A DNA stretch of 64,000 bases from Phoenix dactylifera (taxonomy: Eukaryota > Streptophyta > Magnoliopsida > Arecales > Arecaceae), in contig NC_052404.1 of NCBI RefSeq assembly GCF_009389715.1, positions 10,362,480-10,426,479 on the forward strand, in the 5' to 3' direction. Positions 1 to 13,394 of the stretch are shown here, piece after piece. Numbering within the stretch: the first letter of the stretch is position 1; the number at the start of each line of letters is the position of its first letter. The position numbers and the translations under genes are program-made. The notes beneath the pieces were generated by a model. It made no database searches. It saw only the letters and a list, made by a program, of their open reading frames with translations, and was not told the origin of the DNA.

Positions 1-2540
1 TTTGTGGCAGATTTAAAGTCATTGGGCTCCTTGACAGTCGACAAGGAGTGAAGTAGTGGTGAATCCAGGACAGCACATAAATAACTCTTAGGTTTGAAAA
101 TACCAGCCTTCCCATGAGTTACCATCGGGTGGTTATTCAAATTGTTGAGCCCGAAGCAACAGAGCCCAATGGTGTGGAGCCCGAAGAATGAGCGGAAGAC
201 AGGATGACATCTGAAGAACCGAGAGACATGGACTGAGGTTTCATAATGCCAACTGGAGCCAGTGTCTCCAATGGAGCAAATTGAGCCTCTAGATGTAAGC
301 ATGGTGCATCCTGCAAAGCAGGCAAAACCTGCAATCTCACATTAACAGGGTTAGTAGCACAAGTAACATATGGTCCTGGTTTGGATTTTGCTATTATAGG
401 TAAGGAAGCCTGTGGATTATCAGCCGGATCGGATGGAGTTGTGAGTTGAAAGGGGGACACATCGGGCTTAAGAAATGATGAGAAATCTAGAGAGTTCTCG
501 ATCGATGTGGGTTGATTGCCAACAAAGAGAAAATTTAACTCATCAAATTTGGCATACCTAGTTATGTATACATGATGCGTTCTAAGGTCAAGGCAACGAA
601 AGCTTTTATGTGACATGCTGTAGCCAAGAAAAATGCAAGATGTACTACTGGTGCAAATTTATTTGGGGCATAATCTCGTAAACATGGATAAACAAGACAG
701 CCAAAAGGATAAAAATTGGCATAATTAGGCATCTTACCATACAAAACCGCAAAGGGTGAGAGACCGTCAAGGACTGGAGTTGGTAGCCTATAGATGGTGA
801 AGATTGTCGTGCTGAAGGCTTCAACCCAAAGCTTAGGAGATGTATGAGAGTGAAATAGCATGGCAAGACCAGTTTCTATAATATGTCTATGTTTTCTTTC
901 CGCCCGACCATTTTGTGAGGATGTATGTGGACATGACATTTGGTGGTATATACCCGTTGCAAATGAGACTTAAACCATAGACTAGTGAATTCAGACCCCC
1001 CATCACTTTGAAATAATTTTATTTTGGTAGAAAATTGACTCTCCACAAAGGATTGGAATTGAAGAAAAATTGTGAAGAAATCAGATTTCAATTTCAATGG
1101 ATATAGCCATGTAAAACATGAGTGATCATCAATGAAAATCCCATAGTACTTATAACCAATATTAGAGGTGACTGGGGAAGGACCCCATAAATCACAATGA
1201 ACTAATCCTAAAATATGGTCTGAGCGTTGCTCATTTGTATTGAAAGGGAGCCGATGGCTTTTGGCAATCTGACAACCGGAACAAATAATAGGATTTGGGA
1301 GCAAAGATGTAACAGATAATTGGCCATTTTTATTTAATAAAGAAACAACAGAATGAGCTACATGACCCAATCGAGCATGCCAAATATCATAAGATGCTCA
1401 TAAGGAATTATTATGAATGACAGAAAGAAAGGCCTTGTTCCACGCTCTTGCACATATAAGCCATCTTCACATCGACCGGTTGCTACCACCTTTTCTGTGT
1501 CGCGATTCTGTATAGTGAAACAGGTATTAGTAAAGGTGATAGAAAAAAGAAAGTCAAATGTCAATTTACTGATATACAACAAGTTTTTAGTGAGATGGGG
1601 AACAAATAAGACGTCCAAAAGTTTAAGATTAGGAGTCGGAGAAAGGTTACCCATGTGAGTGATGGAAAGTGTGGCTCCATTACCTACAGTAACACAATCC
1701 TTACCATTGTATGTGCAAGCTTTGTCCAACTGTGCCACATCAGGTGTCATGTGGGCCGATTAGGGGTGGCAAAATATGACCCGATCCGTCAACCGACCCG
1801 TGTTTGACTCGCCATAAACAGGTTTGGGTTTGGCCTAAACAGGTTCGGGTCGTAAACAGGTCGACCCGTTTAACCTGTTTATTAATTAGGTCGGATACGG
1901 ATTTTAGATGTCCGACCCGTTTAAACCGTTTAACCCGTTTAACTGTTGGGCAGGTTAAACAGGTCTAAACATGTTAAACGGGTTAAACAGGTTAAACAGG
2001 TCTAAACAGGTTAAACGAGTCTAAACAGGTCAGGTTGGGCACGTTAAACAGGTTGGGTTGGGCAGGTTAAACAAGTCTAAACAGGTTAAACGGGTCGGAT
2101 TGGGTAAACAGATTAAACAGGTCGGGTCGGGTTGGGCAAACAGGTTAAACGGGTTGGGTCGGGTTACCTGTTTATTAAACATGACGGGTTTAGATTGTAA
2201 TTTCTGACCTGTTTAATAAACAGGTCGGGTTCAGGTTCATGGTTTTCTGACCCGACCTGCATGTGACCCGACCCGATTGCCACCCCTAGGGCCGATGCCC
2301 CTGTATCCGTGTACCAAACTACCCATCAGAATCTGGGCCATCTGCGAGAAAGCAATTTGAGAAGGCCTCAGCTAAAAGGGCAGGATTATCGCTACGAGTA
2401 TATCGCACACAATACACCGTAGCAGAATATCCCTCTGCTTGCAAATTTGGCGGATGTTGTTGCTGGAATGACCATTGCCTTTGCCCATGAGAATGTTTGG
2501 AAAACCACGCCACTGTTGCTGTGGTGTTTGTGTTCATTTA
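1..2540 (-). mobile_element. Ty1/copia LTR-retrotransposon fossil (partial)
   Basis: Minus-strand reading frames match copia polyprotein parts. A gag/protease-side stretch lies at about 1360-2540, interrupted by an inserted MITE. The integrase zinc-binding and catalytic region lies at about 560-1370, and the integrase-to-reverse-transcriptase linker lies at about 137-616. The element runs off the left window edge, so its reverse transcriptase, RNase H and 3' LTR are not seen. No 5' LTR was identified on the right. It is clearly broken, with several interruptions, and cannot be dated because no LTR pair is in view. Family assignment is firm; the lineage within copia is not resolved. Confidence 0.85.
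1761..2288. mobile_element. hAT-type MITE inserted in the copia fossil
   Basis: The element begins TAGGGGTGGCAA and ends with the exact inverse TTGCCACCCCTA, giving 12-bp terminal inverted repeats. It is flanked by a perfect 8-bp target duplication GGGCCGAT (1753-1760 and 2289-2296), which is typical of hAT elements. The 528-bp interior has no coding potential. It consists of degenerate short repeats built on AAACAGGTT and GGGTCGGGT motifs in both orientations, so the transcript could fold extensively. It is non-autonomous and needs a transposase from elsewhere. The perfect TIR and TSD show it landed after the copia element was in place. Confidence 0.93.
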
Positions 2541-3870
2541 TAAAATAGCATTTACAATATGTTGTAATAGTGCATCCATAAAATAAGATACAATCCGTAT
2601 CATGCAATAAACTATTATCTAATAACAGCTACTACAATTATGAAAGATTTCTCAAGATTTGATTTACCATTGAAGAAGTCCTTCCTGTGTATTCTTGACA
2701 CACCCGACCCCTCTTCTGTATAACCAGTCACTCTCTTCAGAAATGGATGCAAAAGCTCTGTGAGAGACAGGAGAAAAGGAAGTGGGGTTGGAAAAAAGGG
2801 GTTTCTCAGTATGATCATACCATCTTGTCTGCATGAAGGAATAAAGGAGAGTGATACTTGTTAGGATTGAAATTGCGTGTGTGTACGAGTGAGAGAGAGA
2901 GAAGAGTGCATGCATGAGACTTTCCTTGCAGCATTCAGTGGTGGCAACATCAATGTCCGGCCTTATCTGGAAGTGCTTTGCCAAGTTGGAAACTGCGGTG
3001 AGATCCAGGCGGAAAGGGAAATCCCGCGTGGGCCTGAGGGCACGTAGCACGGTGATGGATTGGATATGCCTGGTGTGAACCATCTGTCCCCCCACCTCTG
3101 GGTTGCACCTTTTTCTCGACTCCAATGGCAGTGCTCATGCGAGATTATTGTGAGCAGCCGATGCATCAAAAAAAAAAAAAAAATCCATGATGGGTTTGGC
3201 CCGTGAAGCTGCGCCTTGATTAAGCATGCCAACCACCAAATTTTCTCTATGATGATCATATTCTGACCAAAGAACGAATAAAGGGTTCTATCATCAAATG
3301 TTTCCCAACATAATTAATTAATCAAGCAGATACTAATAAATTACTTGTGATGCATGCAAGGAGCAAGATAAGTGCATGTCGGGTGCTGGTTACTGCCGCA
3401 CAAATATCAGAATTCGTGACGTGGAATGATTCTAAGTTGAAGGGTGATGCTATAACTCTCCAATTATAGTGATGATATGACTTTCCAGTTATAGATTTGA
3501 GCGACTAGCATATGTAGTTGGATTAATGCTTGGAATTAATAATGTTTAAGTTTAATTGGATCATGTTAGCTTCATTGTAAAGTTTTCTGTTCCTTTCATT
3601 TTATTAAAGAAAGGATTCTAGAATCATTTTTGGTGGAAGATATTTGTGCTTCAGAACGATCTTTATAAAGTTACTATACCAAGTAAATGGACGGCTTTAA
3701 GTTAGAGTTGATAATAAAATTCAAAGAACGCAAGAGCATTAAGCTTGAAAAGACTATATTAATTAACAAAACTACAGTAACAAGGCTAATTTTGAGTTCA
3801 TCGTCTATAGCAAATCTGAGGCTTGATACCATGATAACTGACCAAAAGCTTAATTTTGAGTCCTGAAGGC
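2541..3870. other. Intergenic, unrecognised, with internal A16 run
   Basis: No gene could be supported. A moderately GC-rich block at about 2940-3165 ends in a run of 16 A (3168-3183), which looks like the 3' end of a retroposed sequence on the plus strand. Its longest minus-strand frame (2664-3125) resembles no family I know. The remainder is AT-rich DNA. Confidence 0.4.
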
Positions 3871-3876
3871 TGAAGT

Positions 3877-4800
3877 TGATAAGGAAAATATCAACATTGC
3901 ATATTAGACTTAATAGCCGGGATTAGCAATTGTTGACCAAACTCGAGGCGCCCCCTGATAAGGAAAATATCAACATTGCATATTAGACTTAATAGCTGGG
4001 ATTAGCAATTGTTGACCAAACTCGAGGCGCCCCCTGTATTCGCCGACTCGCCCCGACCAAGCTCTCTCGGGGCGCCTCCTGCATTCGCCAACTCCTCCCC
4101 TTCCCGACCAAGCTCGGAGCACATTCCTTATTCGCCGACGTGCCCCGACCGAGCTCGGGGCGCCCTCTCCAATAATACGCTCTGACCCTTGAGTTCGGGG
4201 CGCTCTGCCGAGCACACCTCGGAATCCGGGATGCTAGGTTAGCCTCAGTACCCGTCAAGCCGACCTCACCAAATGCATGATGTGACCTCTCGACGAGCTC
4301 GATTTTGCCAACGGTTGCACCCATGTGCCTGCCCACGCCCTTCTATGTGGCCGTACACTACGGCACTACTATGCCATGCTTCGCTTGCTGGCCCACAACA
4401 GTCAAGGATAGCGCCACGCTACCCTGGCCATACCTTGCTACGACTATCAACGCCTTATCGTCGTCAAGAACGGACTGTACTGCGCGCCACAAGCAAGCTT
4501 TGGCTGCGCGCCATCTCCACTCATGATGAAAACGGGCTATACCTCCGCCACTTGGGCGCCCCTACTGGGACTATAAATGGCCCCATCAGGCAATACTTAG
4601 GGGACTTTTGGCTGGACCAACTGAGATTCACTTTAACTTGAGCGTCAGAGGGCCCTCATCAGAACCACCGGTGAGGCTTTGTGCAAGTACACCGCCGATC
4701 GTGGGAGGTGGCTCTTATCCCTTTCCTCCATGCTCCGGCAGCTCCCTCGACTCCTCTGACATGGTCACCCTCGGGCCAAATTTGAACCACAACAACAATA
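3877..4800 (+). mobile_element. Probable Ty3/gypsy-type LTR remnant
   Basis: The block is much more GC-rich than its surroundings. It contains repeated CGACCAAGCTCGGGGCGCC-like units (about 4020-4220), a TATA-like ACTATAAATGG at about 4570, and CTTGAGCGTC at about 4637. The last two are arranged like the U3/R/U5 parts of plant gypsy LTRs. A start at TGATAAGG (3877) is plausible; the 3' end near 4790 is uncertain. No coding domain is attached, so a solo or truncated LTR is likely. It is degenerate and looks old. Confidence 0.5.
3878..4035. repeat. 79-bp tandem duplication (two copies)
   Basis: The units 3878-3956 and 3957-4035 are identical except for one C/T difference (GCCGGG versus GCTGGG). 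Such high identity indicates a recent slippage or unequal-exchange event at the start of the gypsy-like LTR. Confidence 0.92.
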
Positions 4801-7800
4801 TAGGTCATCTTTGCATCTTGTGCATAGCAAGTGTCCCCCATGCGAGTTTGAGTCAGGTTTAAATCCATATCCAAACCCAAAATTCGTATTTAGATCTAAA
4901 TCCAAATGGAGACACAACTAAGATTTTATGCCCATACCCAGTATTAGATCTAAAGATGACCGGCGGCTACTGGGTTGAGCTCTGAATATAAATCACATAT
5001 TTAACAAATTATTTTGTTACACTTATGATTTTTTTTAATTTCTTAGTGAACCCAAAATATTATTTTATGAATCAAGAAACACAAAAGAAATATATGATAT
5101 AAAAATGTAAAATATTATATCTGAAAGGACATCTATGATCAGTTATTATCTTTGTTATCTTACCATCCATGCAATTAAAATAACATCAAGAAGAAAAAAT
5201 AGTTTACATAGTCGCCTTTGGTGCAGTTCTTAAAACATAACAATTTCACTCACATCCAAATTGATGGAACAAGATGAAGTACAATTAATTTCAGTACTAT
5301 TTATTTCATTTTTTATAATTAAAAAAATGATATTATATACATTACAGATAACTCTCGGCTAGCCATTTAATTGGGCGAGAACTGAATTATAGTCTATGTA
5401 GATTCAGAAACATTGTAGCACAAATTCGAGCTTGTCATGAGCTGATCAAGGTTTTTGTGACCAGATTCATGATCTTCAAATGTTTATAGGTCTGATAGTT
5501 GGGCTTCAAGTTGGTAGATTTTTTATGTTTATCAATGTGCCCATTGTAGGAGCTTGTGAGCTCTTAGGATTGGAGATTGTCAAACAATGAACGGAAAACT
5601 CTACTAGTATATTACTTTGAGCGAGGACTTGAGTTAGAGTGCAATCTAGAAGATCAATTATACAACTATACAAAATCTAATGGACCTTCCGGTTGGACCC
5701 ACATTTGGCATTAAGCAAACCGCGCCGGAGATAGAAGGCCACGTGTTCGGGACTAGATTTCTTATGGATAGCAGATAAGATTTATCCAAGCATTTGCAAG
5801 ATAACATGCTCAATTAATGTGTCACACGAGGAGGTGTTATAAAACAAGCAAGAGAATTAAATAATAGATATACGATGACCGATGATGTCTCTTTTCTTGG
5901 CATCCATGCTTAAGATTGACTGAAAGTAAAAACTGGCAGTGAATGGTCTCCCACTCACGCTTGATAACTCCTTCCATGGCGGATGGATGGGTCCACACGG
6001 CATCGAAACAAGAAATTAAAAAAAAAAAAAAAGCACGGCAGACTTGGGATTGGAACGGAATTCCAACACCTAACTCACCTTCCACCCATACACTACGGGA
6101 GAGGACTACGTGACTCCCTTTTCCAACCGGAGGAAAACGGGCCACCCTGTGGAAAGAAATAAAAAAAAAAAACCCATATAAGAGAAGAAATTACATCCAA
6201 TCATAGTTTTTTGTTTCTATAAGTTACAGAAAAGAGCGGATAATAATTTGTTTGTACAGCTGCATGATGCATGCGGTGTAGAATATAATTTCTACTATAA
6301 GAGACTTAAAGATGATAAATTTAAAAGTAAGAAAAAAAATGGAAGAAAGAGGTGTTAGAGAAATGATGCAGGTCCCTTTCTCGTGCCCAACGAGCTGAAG
6401 CTTCTTCAGCTACATTTTGACTCTAACCTCATATTGTGCTGGCCAGGCCAGTTGTTAGAGAGTGATAGAATTTACTGACTTTGGATTTGTGTCCATCTCA
6501 TAGCAATTAGGTGGGTAGTTTTCGGAAAAGAGTGAAGATTCTTCTTGCTTTGGCCAATGACACAGCGAAAGAATGAATTTCGACATAGTAAAATGACATC
6601 TAAAAGGGACTTCATATCGAAATATGATATAGAGGAACTTGGTTGGGTATCATCATCAACTCCTTTCAGTAATTCACTGGGTAGATTACATGCTTTATGG
6701 GGCCTATAGTTGAGAATTTTAAAGCACATGCTCACGATTAAGAATGTGCTGCCGTTGAACACCATGGCTTACTGCAAATTTTCAAAAGGAAATGACAAAT
6801 TAAGAGTAGGTAAGAGTTAGCGTTTGATCTAACATAATAAGATAATGTATTAAAAAAATATAGCACAATAAAATAATTCTTGACCTGCTCCTCAAAAAGA
6901 ACTTCTTTCCTTTCCTCATCCATTATAATATTGTAAGTTTTTTAATGCATGACATCACCGTGTCACAATTGAAGGGAGAAAAAGAGAGAAGTTTCCTTTT
7001 GAAGTCGCAAAGGTGTGACATGTTGGTTAAAAAAAAATAAAAATTTCACATCATCGATTTAGTTCATAAGGCAAGAGTAGGTTATGCTTGATTCGGGCAA
7101 TATTTTTTGGTTCCGAAGAAGGTATAGATCATATTTTAATATCGTTTATATAGTTGTCCATGCGATATGAAATTTTTGGGGATTTCCCAGCATCTTCTAT
7201 TGAAAAAAAAGTACCATATTACATCACTAATGTCAAAATCTAACATTATTAGTGTCACAATTTCAAAATTATAGGAGCAAGGTCAAACATATGGTTGAAA
7301 TTCAATTTATTTGAAACGTGGTTGAGCCAGTTTATTTTACGCCAGTTGTGTAATGGAAAACTAAAATCATTTCACTAAAACAAACTACAATGCAAGGTGG
7401 GGTTCAAATATAGTTTTTCCGTGTCTCTCTCTGATCTCTCTCTTTTGCTCCTCCATGCATCTTGTAAGCTAAAATAACAATAATAATGATAATAATTAAA
7501 TAAATTTATCTTTCTTCCTCTCCATCCATCCTTCTATCTCTAGAAGAACTCTGCTCACCAATTAAGGGGAAGGATAAAATTCAAGAGATGTGACATCGAC
7601 AACGGCCATGTTTACAGTAGCCTCTAGCCTCTATGAGTGTGTCAGTGGTTGCTAGAAGCAGCACCGATGCGTAATTTGGTGGCCATCATAGAATTTTGAC
7701 ATGAAACATGGCGATGTCTCAATTTTGGCTGTCCTTCCACATTTTTTCTGTCCATAAGCATTGGATTAGTCTTAAAGTGTTGGAGACTTTTTTATCATGT

Positions 7801-8240
7801 TTATCTGGGCACATGCATGCCACATTCTCAAATACTTGGAATTTTTCTCTCTACCCTCTCCTCGCCTCGCTTCTAACGCCCGTTACCACCTCAATTTCGT
7901 TTTCTTTCCATGTATGCAAGACAGGTGTGCAGCCTCTCTGAGAGAAGGAGCTCAGGCTACCAAATTTTGATGTCTGTAACTAAATATCCCATCCATCCCT
8001 TTCCACCCCGGTCTAACGAGAAGCAAATTTATCCGGCGAATCGAAGCTAAAGTAGTAGCTGGTAATCACTAATCAGCCAGTAATTATCAAAACGTACCAT
8101 ACGGCCCAAAAATCCCCTCGGTAGTCGGGTGCGACCGGAACCGCGCCGCTTGGAATAGAAAGTTCCAGCCGGCTGAGGTCAGGGCTCGTCAATCCTTACC
8201 TCATATCATCATCGCTGCCTCCAAAGTCTTTCTCCATTTC
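4801..8240. other. Intergenic, AT-rich, no gene recognised
   Basis: Only short open frames without family resemblance are present, along with A- and T-rich runs. The last 200-300 bases before the LBD gene become pyrimidine-rich and may hold its proximal promoter and leader. I saw no clear TATA box. Confidence 0.5.
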
Positions 8241-8359
8241 TCTAGCTCCCTCCCACTTCCTCTCTATTTATCTCGTCTCCTGGCCTCAAGGAACTACTCA
8301 ACCGCGTTCCGAAAGAGAGTCCACCAGTCATTCTTCGGCCTTCTCCCGTTGTGCTTTCC

Positions 8360-9274
8360 ATGGAGCCAAGTGACACCACCACCACCTTCCTCCACCACCA
8401 CTTCTCTTCCTCTCCTTCATCTTCTCCAACCTCCTCTCCTCCCTCCTTCCCTCCAACTTCTCCTCCTGTGGTGCTCAGCCCCTGCGCCGCCTGCAAGATC
8501 CTCCGCCGGAGGTGCGTCGACAAATGCGTGCTCGCCCCCTATTTTCCTCCGACCGAGCCGCTCAAGTTCACCACGGCGCATCGCGTGTTCGGCGCTAGCA
8601 ACATCATCAAGTTCTTGCAGGTAACTAAGTACTGATCGATCGATCGCCACCCTTCCCATTTCAGCTGCTCTCTCCTCCTCAGCTTTTGATTCATCATCAA
8701 ACTGCCAGCTATACTCGAGAAAATTATATATTTAATGTTGACTTTTAGAGTCAAGAATATTGCAACCTAATCCATTGTTGCGGCATTTTTATATGTAGCA
8801 TTGGATGATTAAACTAATTAATTTGTTTAATTACATGCAGAATGTTACTTTGTTTAGTCATCGCTTTCAATAATAGACAAGTAAGCTCGCATTAACCATT
8901 ATTCGATCTATTCCAATGCTTAACAGGAGCTGCCGGAGAGCCAGAGGGCCGACGCAGTGAGCAGCATGGTGTACGAGGCCAACGCGAGGATCCGAGACCC
9001 GGTGTATGGTTGTGCGGGGGCCATCTGCCAGCTCCAGAAGCAAGTGAGCGAGCTCCAGGCTCAGCTGGCCCGAGCGCAAGCCGACCTCGTCACCATGCAA
9101 GCCCAGCACGCACACCTGATCGCCCTTGTCTGCATGGAGATGGCTCAATCCCAGCAGCAATGCATCCCTTCGCAGCCCGTCGACGGCCTCGCCGCCGGCC
9201 CTGTCGTCGATGCGTTCTACCTCGACGCAGACAGCAGCCACGGCTCGATATGGGAGGAACCCCTCTGGACATGA
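8360..9274 (+). CDS. LBD1: LOB-domain transcription factor, LBD1/LBD11-like (2 exons)
   Basis: Predicted exons are 8360-8620 and 8927-9274, with GT donor GTAACT and acceptor TTAACAG in phase 0, giving 202 aa. The ATG at 8360 is the first in-frame ATG. Residues 42-56 hold the CX2CX6CX3C zinc-finger-like DNA-binding motif (C42, C45, C52, C56). The GAS block FGASNIIKFLQ spans the splice site. A leucine-zipper-like LX6LX3LX6L runs L123, L130, L134, L141, which defines class I LBD proteins. The intron sits at the usual family position inside the GAS block. The N-terminal 40 residues are a low-complexity Ser/Pro leader. Family members are nuclear regulators of lateral-organ and vascular development. 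The LBD1/LBD11 assignment rests on remembered similarity across the domain; the exact orthologue is not proven. Confidence 0.93.
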
Positions 9275-9309
9275 GTTGAGCAGATGGATCCAAGATCTCG
9301 AGTGCTGAT

Positions 9310-12300
9310 TAGATCAGTGGGGAGAGAAGGGATTTGAGAGAAAAATGAACCGTGACGAGGAGATAGCACTGATTGGTTATTGTATGGTCAAAGTAGAACA
9401 AGAATAACTAACAGTCTCTTAATATAATTAACACTGTCGGCAATTAGATCGGCTTCTACCTTTACCAGTCCTCCCAAATCGAAGGAGGGTAAGGGGTTGA
9501 GACTTGTTGGTGAGCATGATGTTGCGGTTGTAGTCCAAGTTCATGAGTTCCTTGTCAAACATACTATTGACTTCCTAATTGTAAACTTGTCCTCTAAGAA
9601 ACTAGCTGGTGACTCAATCAGGATGCTTCTTTTGCGAGCAAGCAAGCTACAATCTTAGCCATGGATTAATCTCGTGTCCTTTACGAGGAAATTCAGCACA
9701 AAAAACCTGGAATCCAAGCAGTGAAAGCTTGAAGCCTTCCACGTTCGCCTGCTTCCATAATCTCAAGGCCGATGCAGACAGTCCATAAGTCGATCCAGCG
9801 GCACGTTCGCTTACGTTTCCTTGACGGAACCTTGGGAGTTTAGAAACACATTTGGAAAGGGGTCCTTTTCCTATAGCTTTAGGAAGTATAGCCAGCTTCT
9901 GGTCCAAATTACTGATCATGATTGGACTGATGAATTAGGTGCAAGCCAATTCGCTCTCGTATCGAGCACCTGTTTGGTAGAGAGATCGGGACCCACAAAC
10001 CAAATTTCGTCCTTCCTTTAATAATTATGTTATGTCAGTGCTCAGAGTACGGTTTCTCTCTCAAACCTACATCTGGTTCCTCACTAGACTGGTTAAAAAA
10101 TTGCCCACTCTGCAGATGCAAAACGTCTGTCGACCTCGAGTGGCAAGGTCTTAATCTAGCTAGCCACCAGCTTTTCCTGTTGTTATGCGGAAAAAGCTAT
10201 AATAATGATGGTTTCGTTCCAGATTTCAGCAAAGATGCAGTAACTACGACATACTGTTCATACACATCTGACACCATGGCTGCCTGATGGATTTTACTGT
10301 TTTGCAAGATGAATAGGCTTTTCCATGTCTTCTACTTGGCTTCCTCTTCTTAGTAGGCCGTTACAATACGCATTTATTCTAAGCAAGAAAAAGTATTAAG
10401 CATTTCTGAATAGACCTGATTACAATTGCGTGAAGACAAGGCAAGCTACTAGAAGTACAAACATGTCTGTAAACGCTGGCACCAAGACCTTTGGGTTTAA
10501 TGCCTCGTTCTTAAATATTTCAACGCGACAAGTTCAGAAAAAAAGACAATAACGCATTACTTCTTGGACGCGTGGTTAACTTCCATGCAATTTCCAACGT
10601 CATTTTAGTTGTGTGTCTGAACGCAACGCTGGCGGCTAAAGTTCGGCAGCTAGAACACGCTGATGCTAGGCCAGCTTATAAGTTAAGCTGAACCACCTCC
10701 ACCAAACCTAACAGGATCTAGTGAAGCTTCTAAGTCAATGAAAGAGGCCTTCTCGATCTATAGTTAGAACGGGCATAACAAAAGTCGTCCCTGGATATAT
10801 ATAACAGTATATAATCGAGGCAAAGTGGGCAAGGTTTCAGTATTCCAAGCATAACAAATGTTGCAGATTTGACCCTAACGTGGTCCCCAAGGGCCAAGCA
10901 TTTCAAATGTATGCAAACCAATCTAAAAAGAAGAATAGGTTCGTACCAAAAGACAAGTCCACCAACTTTCTCTATTTTCCTTGGTGGACGTTGGACTTGG
11001 GGTTTGATCTGGGTCAGAGAGAACAAATTAACTCCTGTAGCCTAGTGGGGAAGGTGGGCAGAGAAAACTCATACACCTCAGCCTAGTTAGTAGAAAGTCG
11101 GTATGAAACAAACACAGGATTCCAAAGAACTTCTTTTAGGAGGCTGACCCTGTAGGTTGAGATCATAGAATTTTTTAAACTAGACTTGGTCTAAATTTAA
11201 CAGCCCCAAAGTCTCTAATTAGTCTCGAAATAGATGGTTTCTTTTGCTAGGCCGTATGCCAATGGCACGTTATGATGAGCTGCTTTTCAAATTGGCCAAG
11301 AGAAGGGCTCTATGGGACATGAATACTTATAAAATGAGCCATGTGATTTGAAAAGTTGGATACTTCTAGAGAGCACTAGTGCTTCAGCCAGAGACCTTCA
11401 AATTTCTAATAGCCAAGACTATAGCCTTAATGGAGGGTGCCAACTAGTGTAGTTGGTAAGGTCATTGAGGGTTGATATCAATGACCAGCTGAATTTGAGT
11501 ATTCTTTCACCCAATTTTAACCTGGGTTCCTTCCATCCCATCTCTTAAAAAAAGAAGAAGAAGCTGTAACCGAAGTATATATTCATGCCACTTTTTATTT
11601 AGAGGAAGATGTGAAGGCAGTATGCAAGCATTTATATAACATGAGTAATTATTCATAATTTCTATGAAATCATTGGTGGCCTTCCACTTATTAATTTCCA
11701 TTGTTTTGAAAGAAGAAAAAGACCACCAACTTATATAAGTCTTTTATTTAACAAAATTGTCCTTTGCTTGGCATAAATAAACAGAAAACCAGCAAACTCT
11801 ATCTTCATATATACGTTTTTGGGTGCTTTCTAGGTACTTTTTCGTAGCTTCAAGTTTACGGCCCCCTCAGGGTGCACTGTTCAGGAATATCAGAGTCATT
11901 GTATCTTGTGAGAGAACTTGCCAACATCCTGCACACCAATTTTAAGGCAGATTCTTCCTCAAGTCAATGTCACTGCAACATTCTAATCAATAGTCTTAGT
12001 CCCTTTTCAGTTCTACACTGCTAGCTTCGTGCTAAACAACTGCTCCAACCTCTAGAAACCAGGGAATTTTTTGGACTATGGCTCAGACTTCTTTTAACTG
12101 CAATCCATTTAATTCCAAAAGGGAATTTGCCTCATTGTTTCCATCATCCTTGTAATAATAGTCCCCAAGAATCTCTTAGGAAAGCATGTCAGTGCTCCAG
12201 CCTTTTGATTGAGAGAATGTATGCCACGAGTATGTAAATGGACAACCAATCAATGCATCTCTAATGATGGAGCAACCACCCGATTTTTGCATTAGATTAT

Positions 12301-12955
12301 GTCTGCTTGCAGGAAACCGTTTGACCAGTTTCATTTGCAAATTAATCTTATAGAAGGATCGCCAAAGTCCTGCCCCAGTTAGAGAAGAAAAGATTGAAGG
12401 GAGATGTCAGCATAAGGTAATGAGAAAACTTTAGCAGCGTATGCCACTAATTAAAAGGAAGATCTACCTAATAGCATGCACCAAATGTGAACTAGATTCG
12501 CTTTGTTTGAAAAGTTGCCGTCACATTTAGCCAATATGCATGGGACCCTTCAGACTAGTTGATATCTCTCCTTCTGTTAGTGTATCAAGCTTTCAGGAAC
12601 ATGGCAGGTCCTCTTCCGCCCTTTCTAAAGAGCTTGCAGCCAAATAAGATGGGTCCAGGTGATAATTAAGTACCCCACCTTGTTCTTGCTTTTTCTCTTG
12701 GAACATGAAGAGCGGCCGATCATTTAGGAAGTTTTCAGACTTAGTGCTGATTAAGGAAGTTTTAAATGTCATAAAAGAGATTTCAAATTAAGAAAGGAGA
12801 TAAAAATAGCACACTCATCTAAGTTTGGTTGAATATTGTTGTCAAAATGAGGTTTGACACAAAATATAAACAAGTCAGGGAGTGAACTAAAGTGCATTAG
12901 ATTTCAGTGCTGGATTATGGAGATTTTAGTTCCAATTTAAACCATGCAACATGTA
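9310..12955. other. Intergenic, no gene recognised
   Basis: The first few hundred bases are presumably the LBD gene's 3' UTR and terminator region. No coding frame in the rest resembles a known protein, and no terminal repeats were found. Confidence 0.5.
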
Positions 12956-12960
12956 GTAAA

Positions 12961-13394
12961 TGTGATGATCCGTGTGGGCATGTGTTTAGTCCTGTATTGG
13001 TTATTAGTCAAAGAGATCTTGGGTACTTATACAGAACCACAGAATCCCTAAAAAAAAAAAAATTCTTCCAGATAGCCTTTTTGGGTGAGAACCTATATTG
13101 TTATAAATAATATCAAAGCGAACTTAGTCCATAGCCATGTGGACTAAGGGATACTGTAGCATTGGCCCATTGGGGCTGACCACAGGCCAATTGTGGGGCT
13201 GACGAGGACGTCAGAACTTGAACAGAAGAGTATGTAAAGATCAATGAGAGCGTGTGTTTAGTCCTGCATTGGTTATTTACCAAGGAGATCTTGGATATTT
13301 ATAAAAGACTAAGGAATCCCCCCCTCCCCACCCCCCCTAATAAAAAAAAAAATCTTCTAGCTAGCCTTTTTGAGTGAGGCTTTGGGTTGTTATA
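12961..13394 (+). mobile_element. TRIM element, family A (copy 1)
   Basis: Two direct repeats of about 145 and 160 bp (12961-13105 and 13233-13394) flank only 127 bp. The repeats carry GTGTTTAGTCC, GAGATCTTGG and TTGGGTGAG-like blocks shared with the two minus-strand copies elsewhere in the window. After the first LTR comes a degenerate match to the TGGTATCAGAGC initiator-tRNA primer site. No clean target duplication was found. The second LTR is again followed by a primer-site-like sequence and then a gypsy gag fragment, so the right boundary may be compound. It is a degenerate, old LTR-type fossil with no genes. Confidence 0.72.

Noticed and set aside
2664-3125. 153-aa minus frame as gag of the copia element
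   Set aside because: No gag-like motif, and it is separated from the recognised copia parts; no support.
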